A stretch of 5,426 nucleotides of DNA, from assembly GCA_001872985.1 (NCBI GenBank), contig MNYA01000321.1:1-5426 (forward strand). The letters run 5' to 3'. Origin of the DNA: a bacterium CG2_30_54_10 (GTDB taxonomy: Bacteria; Muiribacteriota; Ozemobacteria; Ozemobacterales; Ozemobacteraceae). This document shows, one piece after another, positions 1 through 5,426 of this stretch (within the stretch, counting starts at the first letter, position 1; each line of letters opens with the position of its first letter). Below the pieces are notes generated by a model. It did not search any database. It was given only the letters and a program-made list of their open reading frames with translations, and was not told the origin of the DNA. Both the position numbers and the translations under genes were made by a program.

Positions 1-370
1 CGCCTTCAACGAGCCAGGTTCCTCACTTTCCTCGCGAACCCGCATCAAAACACTGACAGGAGAAACCCTACGGGCAAATTCCGCCCCATTCGGTGACCTG
101 GACAAGGTTCCCAAACACGTTATCACCATGGGCCTTGGAACCATCATGGAAGCCAGGTCATGCCTGCTTCTGGCATTCGGCACAGACAAAGCGGAAGCAA
201 TCCATGAGATGGCGGAAGGGGCAGTTTCGGCCTCCTGTCCGGGCAGCATCCTTCAGTTTCATCAAAAAGCCATTGTACTTCTTGATGAAGAAGCAGCTTC
301 ACGCCTTCAACGCAAGCAGTATTACCTGGATGTATACGCCGGAAAACCTGAATGGCAGTGCTGGGAATGA
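1..370 (+). CDS. nagB: Glucosamine-6-phosphate deaminase, C-terminal part (5' end outside window)
   Basis: The encoded enzyme converts glucosamine 6-phosphate and water to fructose 6-phosphate and ammonia, the last step of cytoplasmic amino-sugar catabolism. The open frame runs from base 2 to a TGA at 368-370, about 122 residues. It begins with AFNEP, the end of the family motif DGHIAFNEP, so the Glu codon at 11-13 matches catalytic Glu148 of E. coli NagB. The following SSRTRIKTLT keeps the equivalents of Ser151, Arg158 and Lys160, which form the E. coli allosteric N-acetylglucosamine-6-phosphate site. Then come TMGLGTIMEAR and LLLAFGTDKAEAI, whose Lys matches active-site Lys208. The C-terminus (QYYLDVYAGKPEW) differs from E. 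coli but fits, from memory, a common bacterial variant. By ungapped alignment from Glu148, the Arg172 position is Ala (83-85). Catalytic Asp72, Asp141 and His143 lie outside the window. Family assignment is firm; exact activity is inferred. Confidence 0.93.
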   Translation, partial: AFNEPGSSLSSRTRIKTLTGETLRANSAPFGDLDKVPKHVITMGLGTIMEARSCLLLAFGTDKAEAIHEMAEGAVSASCPGSILQFHQKAIVLLDEEAASRLQRKQYYLDVYAGKPEWQCWE

Positions 371-382
371 TATGATTCCGGG

Positions 383-1024
383 TCAGGAATGTAAGTATTC
401 ATAACTCCGGAGAAAGATCGCCTTTCTGCCGTTTTCGAGATTAATAACCTCGACGCAGGCGCTTCCAGGGCTTTTGACGAAATCCACCTGCATCTGTCGG
501 GCATAATCGGAGCCAAGCTCGTTGGCGTCGATCAAACCTTCCTGGGCGAGTCTTGAAAGCGGGAAAATCCGACCATCTTTCAGCGCAACGACCACTTGGT
601 AATAGTAGACCACTGCCCCCTCAGAACGCGTTTCAAAGCGCTCAGAGTGAACGGTGACCCCTAGAAGGTCATCGAATGCAGCAATGGGTCGGCTGAAATG
701 GAAAGAGAAAGCCTCGATCCGACTTTGAAGTTCGCGCCGCACCAAATGAAAAAGATAATGCTCCCTGACGCCGAGCCACCCGAACGAGCAGAAAGCGCAA
801 AAGACCGCCGGCAGACCGAACAACAACCATGGATAAGGACATGCTTTGTCCAGAACAGGCCCCAGCACAATACTCAGATAAAGCCCCATGACGATCGTAA
901 GACTCTTCGCCCAGGTTTGAAAACTGGTCTCGGTATCGAAAATCAGAAGCTCTCGATCCGTCAATAAGTCAATCTTTCTAATGGAAGTATCTTCTGTTTC
1001 TTTTGAAATCTCGGTATCCCTCAC
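383..1024 (-). CDS. Uncharacterised membrane protein: two transmembrane helices plus a soluble beta-rich domain
   Basis: This 213-residue protein is not one I recognise. Residues 1-40 are polar and acidic. Two hydrophobic stretches follow at about 41-59 and 64-85, separated by a short CPYPW turn, so both termini probably lie in the cytoplasm. Residues 86-105 are basic (VRRELQSRIE). From about 113 the sequence alternates like beta strands (LLGVTVHSERF, VVYYYQVVVALKDGRIFPLSR), which resembles small bacterial PH-like domains attached to membrane hairpins; this is a resemblance only. The GTG start overlaps the TGA of the upstream amidohydrolase (GTGA at 1021-1024). That implies one transcript and probable translational coupling, because no well-spaced Shine-Dalgarno sequence is visible. 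The next Met in frame is residue 46, inside the first helix, which supports the GTG. The gene ends 12 bases from the convergent nagB stop, and no clear terminator lies in the gap. Confidence 0.8.
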   Translation of the reverse strand: MRDTEISKETEDTSIRKIDLLTDRELLIFDTETSFQTWAKSLTIVMGLYLSIVLGPVLDKACPYPWLLFGLPAVFCAFCSFGWLGVREHYLFHLVRRELQSRIEAFSFHFSRPIAAFDDLLGVTVHSERFETRSEGAVVYYYQVVVALKDGRIFPLSRLAQEGLIDANELGSDYARQMQVDFVKSPGSACVEVINLENGRKAIFLRSYEYLHS

Positions 1025-2664
1025 AACCCCGGATCCCGCCAGATTGGTCGCCCTCCAAGCAAGGTGAGCAGAACTTTTGCCTGATGAATTTCTTCGACAG
1101 GTTCGGAAAACAGGTCGCGATCCACCACCGCAAGATCGGCAAGCTTTCCCTCAGCTATAGAACCGGTTTCCCCCTCGCAGAAATTCGCATAAGCCGAACC
1201 AAGCGTGTGCAGATCGAGCATGGTAGCCAGCGGAACACTCTCCTGCATGCCAAGCTCATTTCCACAAGGCTGCTCTGGCCCGCGACGAAGAACAGCCGCC
1301 CGAATTGAAACGAGAGGGTTGAAGGTGATGGTATCGCCCCCGAACGGCCAGTCGCTCGAACAGGCAACTTTGGCTCCCGCCCTCAAAAGGCTTGCCAGCG
1401 AGTAGAGACGCTTGGTGCGCTCCAGGCCAAGGCTCGGCAGGGTAACGGTTTCGAAATAACTGTCCTTGTAGAACCAGGCAGGCTGGAGATTCGCGATGAC
1501 GCCAAGCGCCGCGAAACGCGGCATATCGACCCGATCGATAAGGTCGGCGTGGGTGATCTGATGGCGAAGGTTCCGGCGAACCCCCAAAGCGTTGCTTCTC
1601 TCGATCGCATCCAGCGCGAACCTTACACCCGCATCTCCGACGGCGTGAACGTGAATCGGAATGTTGATGCGGCCAAGGGCGTGGATCATCAGAGACAGGT
1701 GATCCGGGTTCCACATTGGTTCCCCGTAAATATCGGGGCGGTCCGAATACGGCTCGAGAAGAAAAGCGGTACGGGCCTCGGTCACTCCATCAATGAAAAC
1801 TTTGGCCGAGGTAAACCGAAACAGCGGCGATCGGAATTTCGCGGTCACGTGACGTATCTCATCCAACTGTTCTTCGCCCTTATCCTCGTGGCAGCGACGC
1901 GAGGCCGTGACCCTAAGCGTAAGCTCCGCGGCCTCTTCGAGAGCGAAATAAAGGTCAGGATGAGGATCCTTCCCTTGGGCATCGTGGATGGCGGTGATCC
2001 CGAACCGGGCCGCCTGGGCAAGGAATAGGCGGCCGGCAGCCAGCATTTCCTCACGGCCGGGTTTGGGAAAATGATCGGTCACAAGCTTCATGACGGGCCA
2101 TTCATGAAGGATGCCCGTCGGGAAACCGGTTTCCGGGTCCCGTTCGATCACTCCGCCGCCCGGGGAAATGGTGTTCTGGTCGATTTCGGCCAGGCGAAGG
2201 GCGGCGGAATTAGCCCAGGCCGAGTGCCCATCATTGGCCTTCAGAAAGACGGGCCGGTCGGAAACAATCTCGTCAAGCATCTCCCGGCGTGGGCCTGGGG
2301 AGGGGAAAGCCCCGTAACCCCAGCCGCTTCCCCTGATGAAGGGCTTCTCCGGGTGACTCGCGGCGTAAGCCCGGATCTTCATGCGGCAGGCATCGGGGTC
2401 GTCGCCGGAGCTCAGCCTGCATTCTTCAAGATCGATCGCCCCGATGAAGGGGTGAAGATGCGCATCCTGAAAACCCGGAAGAACCGTTTTTCCGCGAAGA
2501 TCGAGCTGCCGGGCCCCCGCATCGGGTTTCGGGGCGGAAGAGGCAGGGCCAACCCATGCGATTTTCCCGGCGCGGACCAAAACCACGCCGTCTCTGAGGG
2601 GCGGCTTTCCGGCAAGGTGGACAGTGGCGTTCCGGAGATCCCAGTCGTGAATGCGTGCAGGCAT
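1021..2664 (-). CDS. Metal-dependent amidohydrolase, YtcJ/NfdA-like (amidohydrolase 3 family)
   Basis: This is a 547-residue TIM-barrel hydrolase of the amidohydrolase superfamily, full length for the group. Residues 1-62 form the N-terminal beta part (GVVLVRAGKIAWVG, then LDLRGKTVLPGFQDAHLHP). The HxH metal motif is His69/His71. Lys288 in SAKVFIDG sits where a carboxylated bridging lysine is expected. IHVHAVGD supplies His338/His340, RHQITHADL supplies His368/His372, and SSDWPFGGD supplies Asp438, the usual C-terminal metal or catalytic Asp. The C-terminal GSIAEGKLADLAVVDRD segment returns to the beta domain. The set looks complete, so the enzyme is probably active. Substrates in this family vary widely (N-substituted formamides are one known case), so no substrate can be named. 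No signal peptide is visible, so it is likely cytoplasmic. ATG at 2664 is chosen because an in-frame stop lies two codons upstream; the ribosome site is weak. It leads a two-gene operon, and its promoter must lie in the 2665-2971 spacer. Confidence 0.9.
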   Translation of the reverse strand: MPARIHDWDLRNATVHLAGKPPLRDGVVLVRAGKIAWVGPASSAPKPDAGARQLDLRGKTVLPGFQDAHLHPFIGAIDLEECRLSSGDDPDACRMKIRAYAASHPEKPFIRGSGWGYGAFPSPGPRREMLDEIVSDRPVFLKANDGHSAWANSAALRLAEIDQNTISPGGGVIERDPETGFPTGILHEWPVMKLVTDHFPKPGREEMLAAGRLFLAQAARFGITAIHDAQGKDPHPDLYFALEEAAELTLRVTASRRCHEDKGEEQLDEIRHVTAKFRSPLFRFTSAKVFIDGVTEARTAFLLEPYSDRPDIYGEPMWNPDHLSLMIHALGRINIPIHVHAVGDAGVRFALDAIERSNALGVRRNLRHQITHADLIDRVDMPRFAALGVIANLQPAWFYKDSYFETVTLPSLGLERTKRLYSLASLLRAGAKVACSSDWPFGGDTITFNPLVSIRAAVLRRGPEQPCGNELGMQESVPLATMLDLHTLGSAYANFCEGETGSIAEGKLADLAVVDRDLFSEPVEEIHQAKVLLTLLGGRPIWRDPGL

Positions 2665-2790
2665 AATTTAAAAGTTTTCCCAAAAAAGACGTAATCCCCA
2701 AATCATGGTATCATACAAACCTCACAAAATGATGGCGTAAAATTGTATCTGCTCGAAAAGAGGGGGCATTAGCTGATTCTCAACATAAAG

Positions 2791-2820
2791 CGAGATTCCT
2801 CACTCTCGTTCGGAATGACA
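2791..2820. repeat. Fragment resembling a dispersed intergenic repeat
   Basis: The stretch contains GATTCCTCACTCTCGTTCGG followed by AATGACA, with ATTCC (2795-2799) and GGAAT (2812-2816) able to pair. From memory, text of this type (minus-strand translation VIPNESEESR) recurs in spacers of many unrelated bacterial genomes and is often mistaken for coding sequence. Only one copy is present in this window, so its repeat status rests on recall, not on a comparison within the sequence. Confidence 0.5.
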
Positions 2821-2847
2821 AACGATGATGTCTTTTCGTATCTTCTC

Positions 2848-2872
2848 AAAAAAGGGGGGCACGCCGCCCCCC
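2848..2872 (-). terminator. Terminator-like hairpin on the minus strand
   Basis: Read on the minus strand, GGGGGGC (2872-2866), loop GGCGT and GCCCCCC (2860-2854) make a perfect 7-base-pair GC stem followed directly by six T (2853-2848). The shape is that of an intrinsic terminator. It lies upstream of the amidohydrolase and faces it, so it would attenuate any operon promoter located to its right. Its function is inferred from shape alone. Confidence 0.45.
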
Positions 2873-2883
2873 TTCGCGTGCCG

Positions 2884-2908
2884 AGAGGGGGCGCGTCCCC
2901 CTCTTTTT
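2884..2908 (+). terminator. Terminator-like hairpin on the plus strand
   Basis: AGAGGGGG (2884-2891), loop CGCGT and CCCCCTCT (2897-2904) form a perfect 8-base-pair stem continuing into a T run to 2908. It has the shape of an intrinsic terminator and sits about 64 bases upstream of the oligopeptidase B start, facing that gene. It would stop plus-strand transcripts entering from the left and leave only promoters beyond 2908 fully productive. Its function is inferred from shape alone. Confidence 0.5.
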
Positions 2909-2971
2909 GACAAGATACGTAAATTTTTTGTGTGACTGGTTTTTCAAATTTATCTCGGGAAGCAAACATCT

Positions 2972-5128
2972 GTGAACGAACATCGAAACTTCGTGTTGGC
3001 ACTCATCATCCTCCCCTTTTTATGGCTGCTGCCGCAATTGGTCGATGGCGGCCAGCCGGAGTCGCTTTTCAGAAACGCGCCGCGTGCTCGGCAAAAGGCG
3101 CATCTTCGGGAAAAGAACGGTGAGAAGTTCAACGATCCCTACTTCTGGTTGCGAGAACGCGGCAACCCCGATGTCACGAGGTATCTCAAGGCCGAGAATG
3201 CCTACACCCGTCACGTGATGCGCGATACCGAGGCTTTCCAAGAGAAACTTTTCAAGGAGATGGTCGGCAGGATCAAGGAAACCGATCTTTCGGTTCCCGA
3301 GAAGATCGGACCGTACCTGTATTTCTACCGAACCGAAAAAGGCAAGCAATACCGCATCTACTGCCGCACCAAGGATGCACCCGAAGCCGCCGAGGAAGTG
3401 CTTCTCGATGAAAACGCCCTCTCGGTCGGAAAGTCGTGCTTTAACCTGGGCGCTTTCAATATCAGCCCGGATCACAAGCTTTTGGCCTTCTCGACGGATG
3501 TCGCCGGCGAGGAAAAATACACTCTGCAGATCAAGGATCTTTCGACCGGAAAGCTTTTCCCTGAAACGATCCCGAACGTTTCGACCGAGGTCGAGTGGGG
3601 AAACGACAACCGGACGATCTTTTACTCTACTCTCGACGAGGCACATCGCCCCTACCGCGTCTACAGGCACGCACTCGGCGATGAACCATCCAAGGACACA
3701 CTCATTTTCGAGGAAAAGGACGACCGATTCAGCGTAACTACCGGGAAAACGAAGGACGATGCATACTTGTACATCCTTTTTGAAAGTAACACAACGACAG
3801 AGGTCAGTATTCTCGACGCCAACAAGCCTTCAGGCAAGTTCAGGCTTTTCAAACCCCGCGTTCAGGAAGTGATGTATACGATCGACCACCACGATCGTTC
3901 GTTCTTCGTCCACACGAATGAAGGCGCGATAAATTTCAAGGTCATGGAAGTTCCGGACGACAACATCGCGACGCCATCCTGGCGGGAGCTTATTCCGCAT
4001 ACCCCCGGGGTGAGAATCGACGAAATCGAGATGTTCGCGAAATGCATGGCGATCCTCGAACGCCGAAACGGTCTGCAGCAGATCCGATATTATGATTTCG
4101 GCAAAAAGACCTACAAGGATATTCCCTTCCAAGAGCCCACCTACAGCCTTTGGACCGGCGAGAACCACGAATACAATGCCGATTTCCTCCGGTTTCATTA
4201 CACATCGCTCTTGACTCCCGAGACCGTGTATGACTTCCATTTCACTTCGGGCAAGCTCGAACTTCGAAAGCAAAAGGAAGTCCGTGGAGAATTCAACACC
4301 GACGACTGGCAGGCGGAGCGGATCTTCGCCGTCGCTTCTGATGGAGCACGCATTCCCATTTCCCTCGTCCATCGAAAAGGAATGCGCATGGACGGAAAAA
4401 ACCCGATGTATTTGACCGGGTATGGCTCCTATGGCTCATCATCGGATGCTTACTTTTCCAGCAACCGGATTTCGATCCTTCAGCGTGGTTTCATTTATGC
4501 GACCGCGCACATCCGTGGCGGCGAGGAGATGGGAAGGGAATGGTATCTCGACGGAAAGATGCATCACAAGATGAACACCTTCACCGATTTCGTCGCCTGT
4601 GCGGAACATCTGATCGCGAAGGGCTACACCTCGCCCTCGCGCCTTTCGATTTCCGGCGCAAGCGCTGGGGGCCTGCTCATGGGCGCCGTGACAAACCTCC
4701 GCCCCGACCTTTGGGGGACGGTCGTCGCCGATGTTCCGTTCGTGGATGTTATAAACACGATGCTCGATTCATCCATACCCCTCACCGCGGGCGAGTTCGA
4801 GGAGTGGGGAAATCCTGAAAATCCCGATGATTACGCTTATATGCGTGCTTACTCCCCATACGACAACCTTTTGCGCAAAGCATATCCCCCAATCCTGGTG
4901 ACGGCCGGACTCAACGATTCCCGCGTCCAATACTGGGAGCCGGCAAAATACGTCGCCCGGCTCCGGGCGATCAAGACTGACAAGAACCTGCTGCTTCTGA
5001 AGACGAACATGGGTCAAGGCCACGCTGGGCCATCAGGCCGCTACGATGCCCTCCATGAATTAGCCCACGAATACGCGTTCATTTTCAAAACACTAGGTAT
5101 CCTGCATAAGAGCGCAGGCGAAAATTAA
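2972..5128 (+). CDS. ptrB: Oligopeptidase B (prolyl oligopeptidase family, S9A) with N-terminal hydrophobic segment
   Basis: This 718-residue serine peptidase cleaves short peptides after Arg or Lys. After a hydrophobic stretch (7-24), DPYFWLRE (55-62) and YLKAENAYT (71-79) mark the S9 N-terminal region. A beta-propeller spans roughly 110-440 (YRTEKGKQYRIYCRTK; EEVLLDENAL; FSTDVAGEEKYTLQIKDL). The alpha/beta hydrolase domain follows from about 445. The triad is Ser564 (GASAGG), Asp649 (TAGLNDSRVQYWEPAK) and His684 (GQGHAG). FVDVINTMLDSSIPLTAGEFEEWGNP (590-615) is diagnostic of oligopeptidase B, and its Glu608 and Glu610 match acidic residues tied to basic P1 specificity. GTG at 2972 is chosen because GGGAAG precedes it by nine bases and the frame closes at a stop at 2933-2935. 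Arg5, a hydrophobic core and no lipobox Cys suggest a signal peptide or membrane anchor, whereas most relatives are cytosolic. It appears to be transcribed alone. Confidence 0.93.
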   Translation: MNEHRNFVLALIILPFLWLLPQLVDGGQPESLFRNAPRARQKAHLREKNGEKFNDPYFWLRERGNPDVTRYLKAENAYTRHVMRDTEAFQEKLFKEMVGRIKETDLSVPEKIGPYLYFYRTEKGKQYRIYCRTKDAPEAAEEVLLDENALSVGKSCFNLGAFNISPDHKLLAFSTDVAGEEKYTLQIKDLSTGKLFPETIPNVSTEVEWGNDNRTIFYSTLDEAHRPYRVYRHALGDEPSKDTLIFEEKDDRFSVTTGKTKDDAYLYILFESNTTTEVSILDANKPSGKFRLFKPRVQEVMYTIDHHDRSFFVHTNEGAINFKVMEVPDDNIATPSWRELIPHTPGVRIDEIEMFAKCMAILERRNGLQQIRYYDFGKKTYKDIPFQEPTYSLWTGENHEYNADFLRFHYTSLLTPETVYDFHFTSGKLELRKQKEVRGEFNTDDWQAERIFAVASDGARIPISLVHRKGMRMDGKNPMYLTGYGSYGSSSDAYFSSNRISILQRGFIYATAHIRGGEEMGREWYLDGKMHHKMNTFTDFVACAEHLIAKGYTSPSRLSISGASAGGLLMGAVTNLRPDLWGTVVADVPFVDVINTMLDSSIPLTAGEFEEWGNPENPDDYAYMRAYSPYDNLLRKAYPPILVTAGLNDSRVQYWEPAKYVARLRAIKTDKNLLLLKTNMGQGHAGPSGRYDALHELAHEYAFIFKTLGILHKSAGEN

Positions 5129-5130
5129 AA

Positions 5131-5316
5131 AGGCTATGTTGGGAACCTGTATTGAAATTCGATACCCAAACCAAATTCAGGTGGTATGCTTGTTTGAAAC
5201 GTATTTTCGCACCTGGTATGACAGAACACAGCGCCCGCATTGCGCAGGATGCTCTTCACATGGACAAAACAAAGGATTCCCCCTATCAAAACCAACACAC
5301 TTTCCCAACATAGCCT
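5131..5316. mobile_element. MITE-like element: 186 bases bounded by 24-base terminal inverted repeats
   Basis: The left end starts AGGCTATGTTGGGAA (5131-5145) and the right end is its exact reverse complement, TTCCCAACATAGCCT (5302-5316). Extending inward, 21 of 24 positions match (5131-5154 against 5293-5316). The interior has a small internal inverted repeat (CAGGTG 5178-5183, CACCTG 5210-5215) and no convincing gene, although open frames happen to run through on both strands. This fits a miniature inverted-repeat transposable element. I could not assign an insertion-sequence family, and no clear target-site duplication is visible; the flanks are simply A/T-rich. It begins two bases after the peptidase stop codon. 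Alternatively it could be a structured 3' region, but 156 bases between the perfect arms is too long for an ordinary terminator. Confidence 0.55.
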
Positions 5317-5330
5317 ATTTTTTCTACGAT

Positions 5331-5357
5331 GGGTAAACACTGATGAACACGAATTTT
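5331..5357. repeat. Possible dispersed-repeat phrase
   Basis: The text around AACACTGATGAACACGAATT resembles, from memory, a low-complexity phrase scattered through spacers of some environmental bacterial genomes. No second copy exists in this window, so the call is tentative. The rest of 5317-5402 shows no gene, RNA or clear signal. Confidence 0.25.
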
Positions 5358-5402
5358 ATTCCGAGCATTTTTCTCAAGAATTTCCTTATCTAAGTGCCAT
5401 TC

Positions 5403-5426
5403 GGGGCACGCGCCCCCCTTCGCCTC
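5403..5426. repeat. Second copy of the GC-rich palindrome core, running to the window edge
   Basis: Bases 5403-5423 (GGGGCACGCGCCCCCCTTCG, then C) match 2856-2877 except for one missing C in the loop. GGGGC (5403-5407) and GCCCC (5412-5416) pair as a hairpin with loop ACGC. The A-rich left arm of the first copy is absent here, so this is either a shorter variant or a copy whose remainder lies beyond the window. Confidence 0.6.

Larger units (their letters stand above)
2837..2919. repeat. 83-base nested palindromic element with 23-base imperfect inverted arms
   Basis: The left arm 2837-2859 starts CGTATCTTCTCAAAAAAGGG. The right arm 2897-2919, read on the opposite strand, starts CGTATCTTGTCAAAAAGAGG. 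The arms match at 20 of 23 positions. Inside are two further hairpins (GGGGGGC 2854-2860 with GCCCCCC 2866-2872; GAGGGGG 2885-2891 with CCCCCTC 2897-2903) and an alternative central stem (GGCACGC 2858-2864 with GCGTGCC 2876-2882). The unit can therefore fold as one long hairpin or as two side-by-side hairpins. Part of its core recurs at 5403-5423, which supports a repeated element. No transposase or other gene accompanies it. Confidence 0.75.
2665..2971. promoter_or_regulatory. Divergent intergenic region between the amidohydrolase operon and oligopeptidase B
   Basis: This 307-base gap holds no credible gene but must carry the promoters for both flanking transcription units. On the minus strand a TATGAT with a preceding TG (bases 2715-2710) is a possible -10 box for the amidohydrolase, but no good -35 box is spaced with it. 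On the plus strand a perfect TTGACA lies at 2907-2912, with no convincing -10 box 16-18 bases downstream. A GGGAAG at 2957-2962, nine bases before the GTG at 2972, is a plausible ribosome site for the peptidase gene. The middle is filled by the repeats listed separately at 2791-2820 and 2837-2919. The region is certain to be a divergent spacer; individual promoter boxes are weak guesses. Confidence 0.5.

Noticed and set aside
1549..2028. 159-residue plus-strand open frame opposite the amidohydrolase
   Set aside because: It is a shadow of conserved coding sequence, rich in Arg and Gly, with no family resemblance.
2071..2694. 207-residue plus-strand open frame opposite the amidohydrolase
   Set aside because: It lies antisense to a gene with clear family motifs, has no recognisable domains, and is explained by the GC-rich codons of the real gene.
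2665..2971. tRNA, riboswitch or small RNA gene in the spacer
   Set aside because: No cloverleaf or known aptamer pattern could be read; the folding potential is accounted for by the palindrome.
2769..3002. 77-residue minus-strand open frame in the divergent spacer
   Set aside because: It translates straight through the dispersed repeat and the palindrome, which is typical of spurious repeat-derived frames.
3020..3670. 216-residue minus-strand open frame opposite oligopeptidase B
   Set aside because: It covers the conserved N-terminal and propeller region of the peptidase on the other strand, and the composition looks like reverse-frame translation.
3830..4372. 180-residue minus-strand open frame opposite oligopeptidase B
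   Set aside because: It is antisense to the propeller of a well-supported gene and has no motif of its own.
5134..5340. Open frames on both strands through the inverted-repeat element
   Set aside because: Neither has a family motif or a good ribosome site, and both run through the terminal inverted repeats, so chance is the simplest explanation.
1..5426. CRISPR array, toxin-antitoxin or defence system
   Set aside because: No regularly spaced direct repeats were seen, and none of the four genes belongs to such systems.

Overview
The window is an ordinary stretch of bacterial chromosome carrying four protein genes and two repeat-rich spacers. Gene starts, ribosome-binding signals and dense packing are bacterial. 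The prolyl oligopeptidase is of the oligopeptidase B type, which favours a Gram-negative or related lineage. Mid-50s GC by eye and scattered palindromic spacer repeats suggest an environmental, possibly uncultured lineage. Nothing here fixes the phylum.

Layout. Bases 1-370 (+) hold the 3' part of nagB, glucosamine-6-phosphate deaminase, cut by the window edge. Convergent with it, after a 12-base gap, is a two-gene minus-strand operon: a YtcJ/NfdA-like metal-dependent amidohydrolase (1021-2664), then a small uncharacterised membrane protein (383-1024) whose GTG start overlaps the amidohydrolase stop. Bases 2665-2971 are the divergent spacer. It contains a dispersed-repeat fragment and an 83-base nested palindrome with two terminator-like hairpins facing opposite ways. 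Bases 2972-5128 (+) encode oligopeptidase B with a complete Ser-Asp-His triad and an unusual N-terminal hydrophobic segment. Bases 5129-5426 contain no gene. They hold a 186-base element bounded by 24-base terminal inverted repeats, MITE-like in form, which begins two bases after the peptidase stop. Next come a short repeat-like phrase and, at the window edge, a second copy of the GC-rich core of the 2837-2919 palindrome.

How the genes relate. NagB feeds amino sugars into glycolysis and releases ammonia. The amidohydrolase probably hydrolyses an amide or related bond in an unknown small substrate. Oligopeptidase B cuts short peptides after basic residues. These could all serve scavenging of amino sugars and peptides, but only the amidohydrolase/membrane-protein pair shows real coupling. 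I found no evidence of a new multi-gene system. The most unusual material is non-coding: the nested palindrome with a second core copy, and the MITE-like element.
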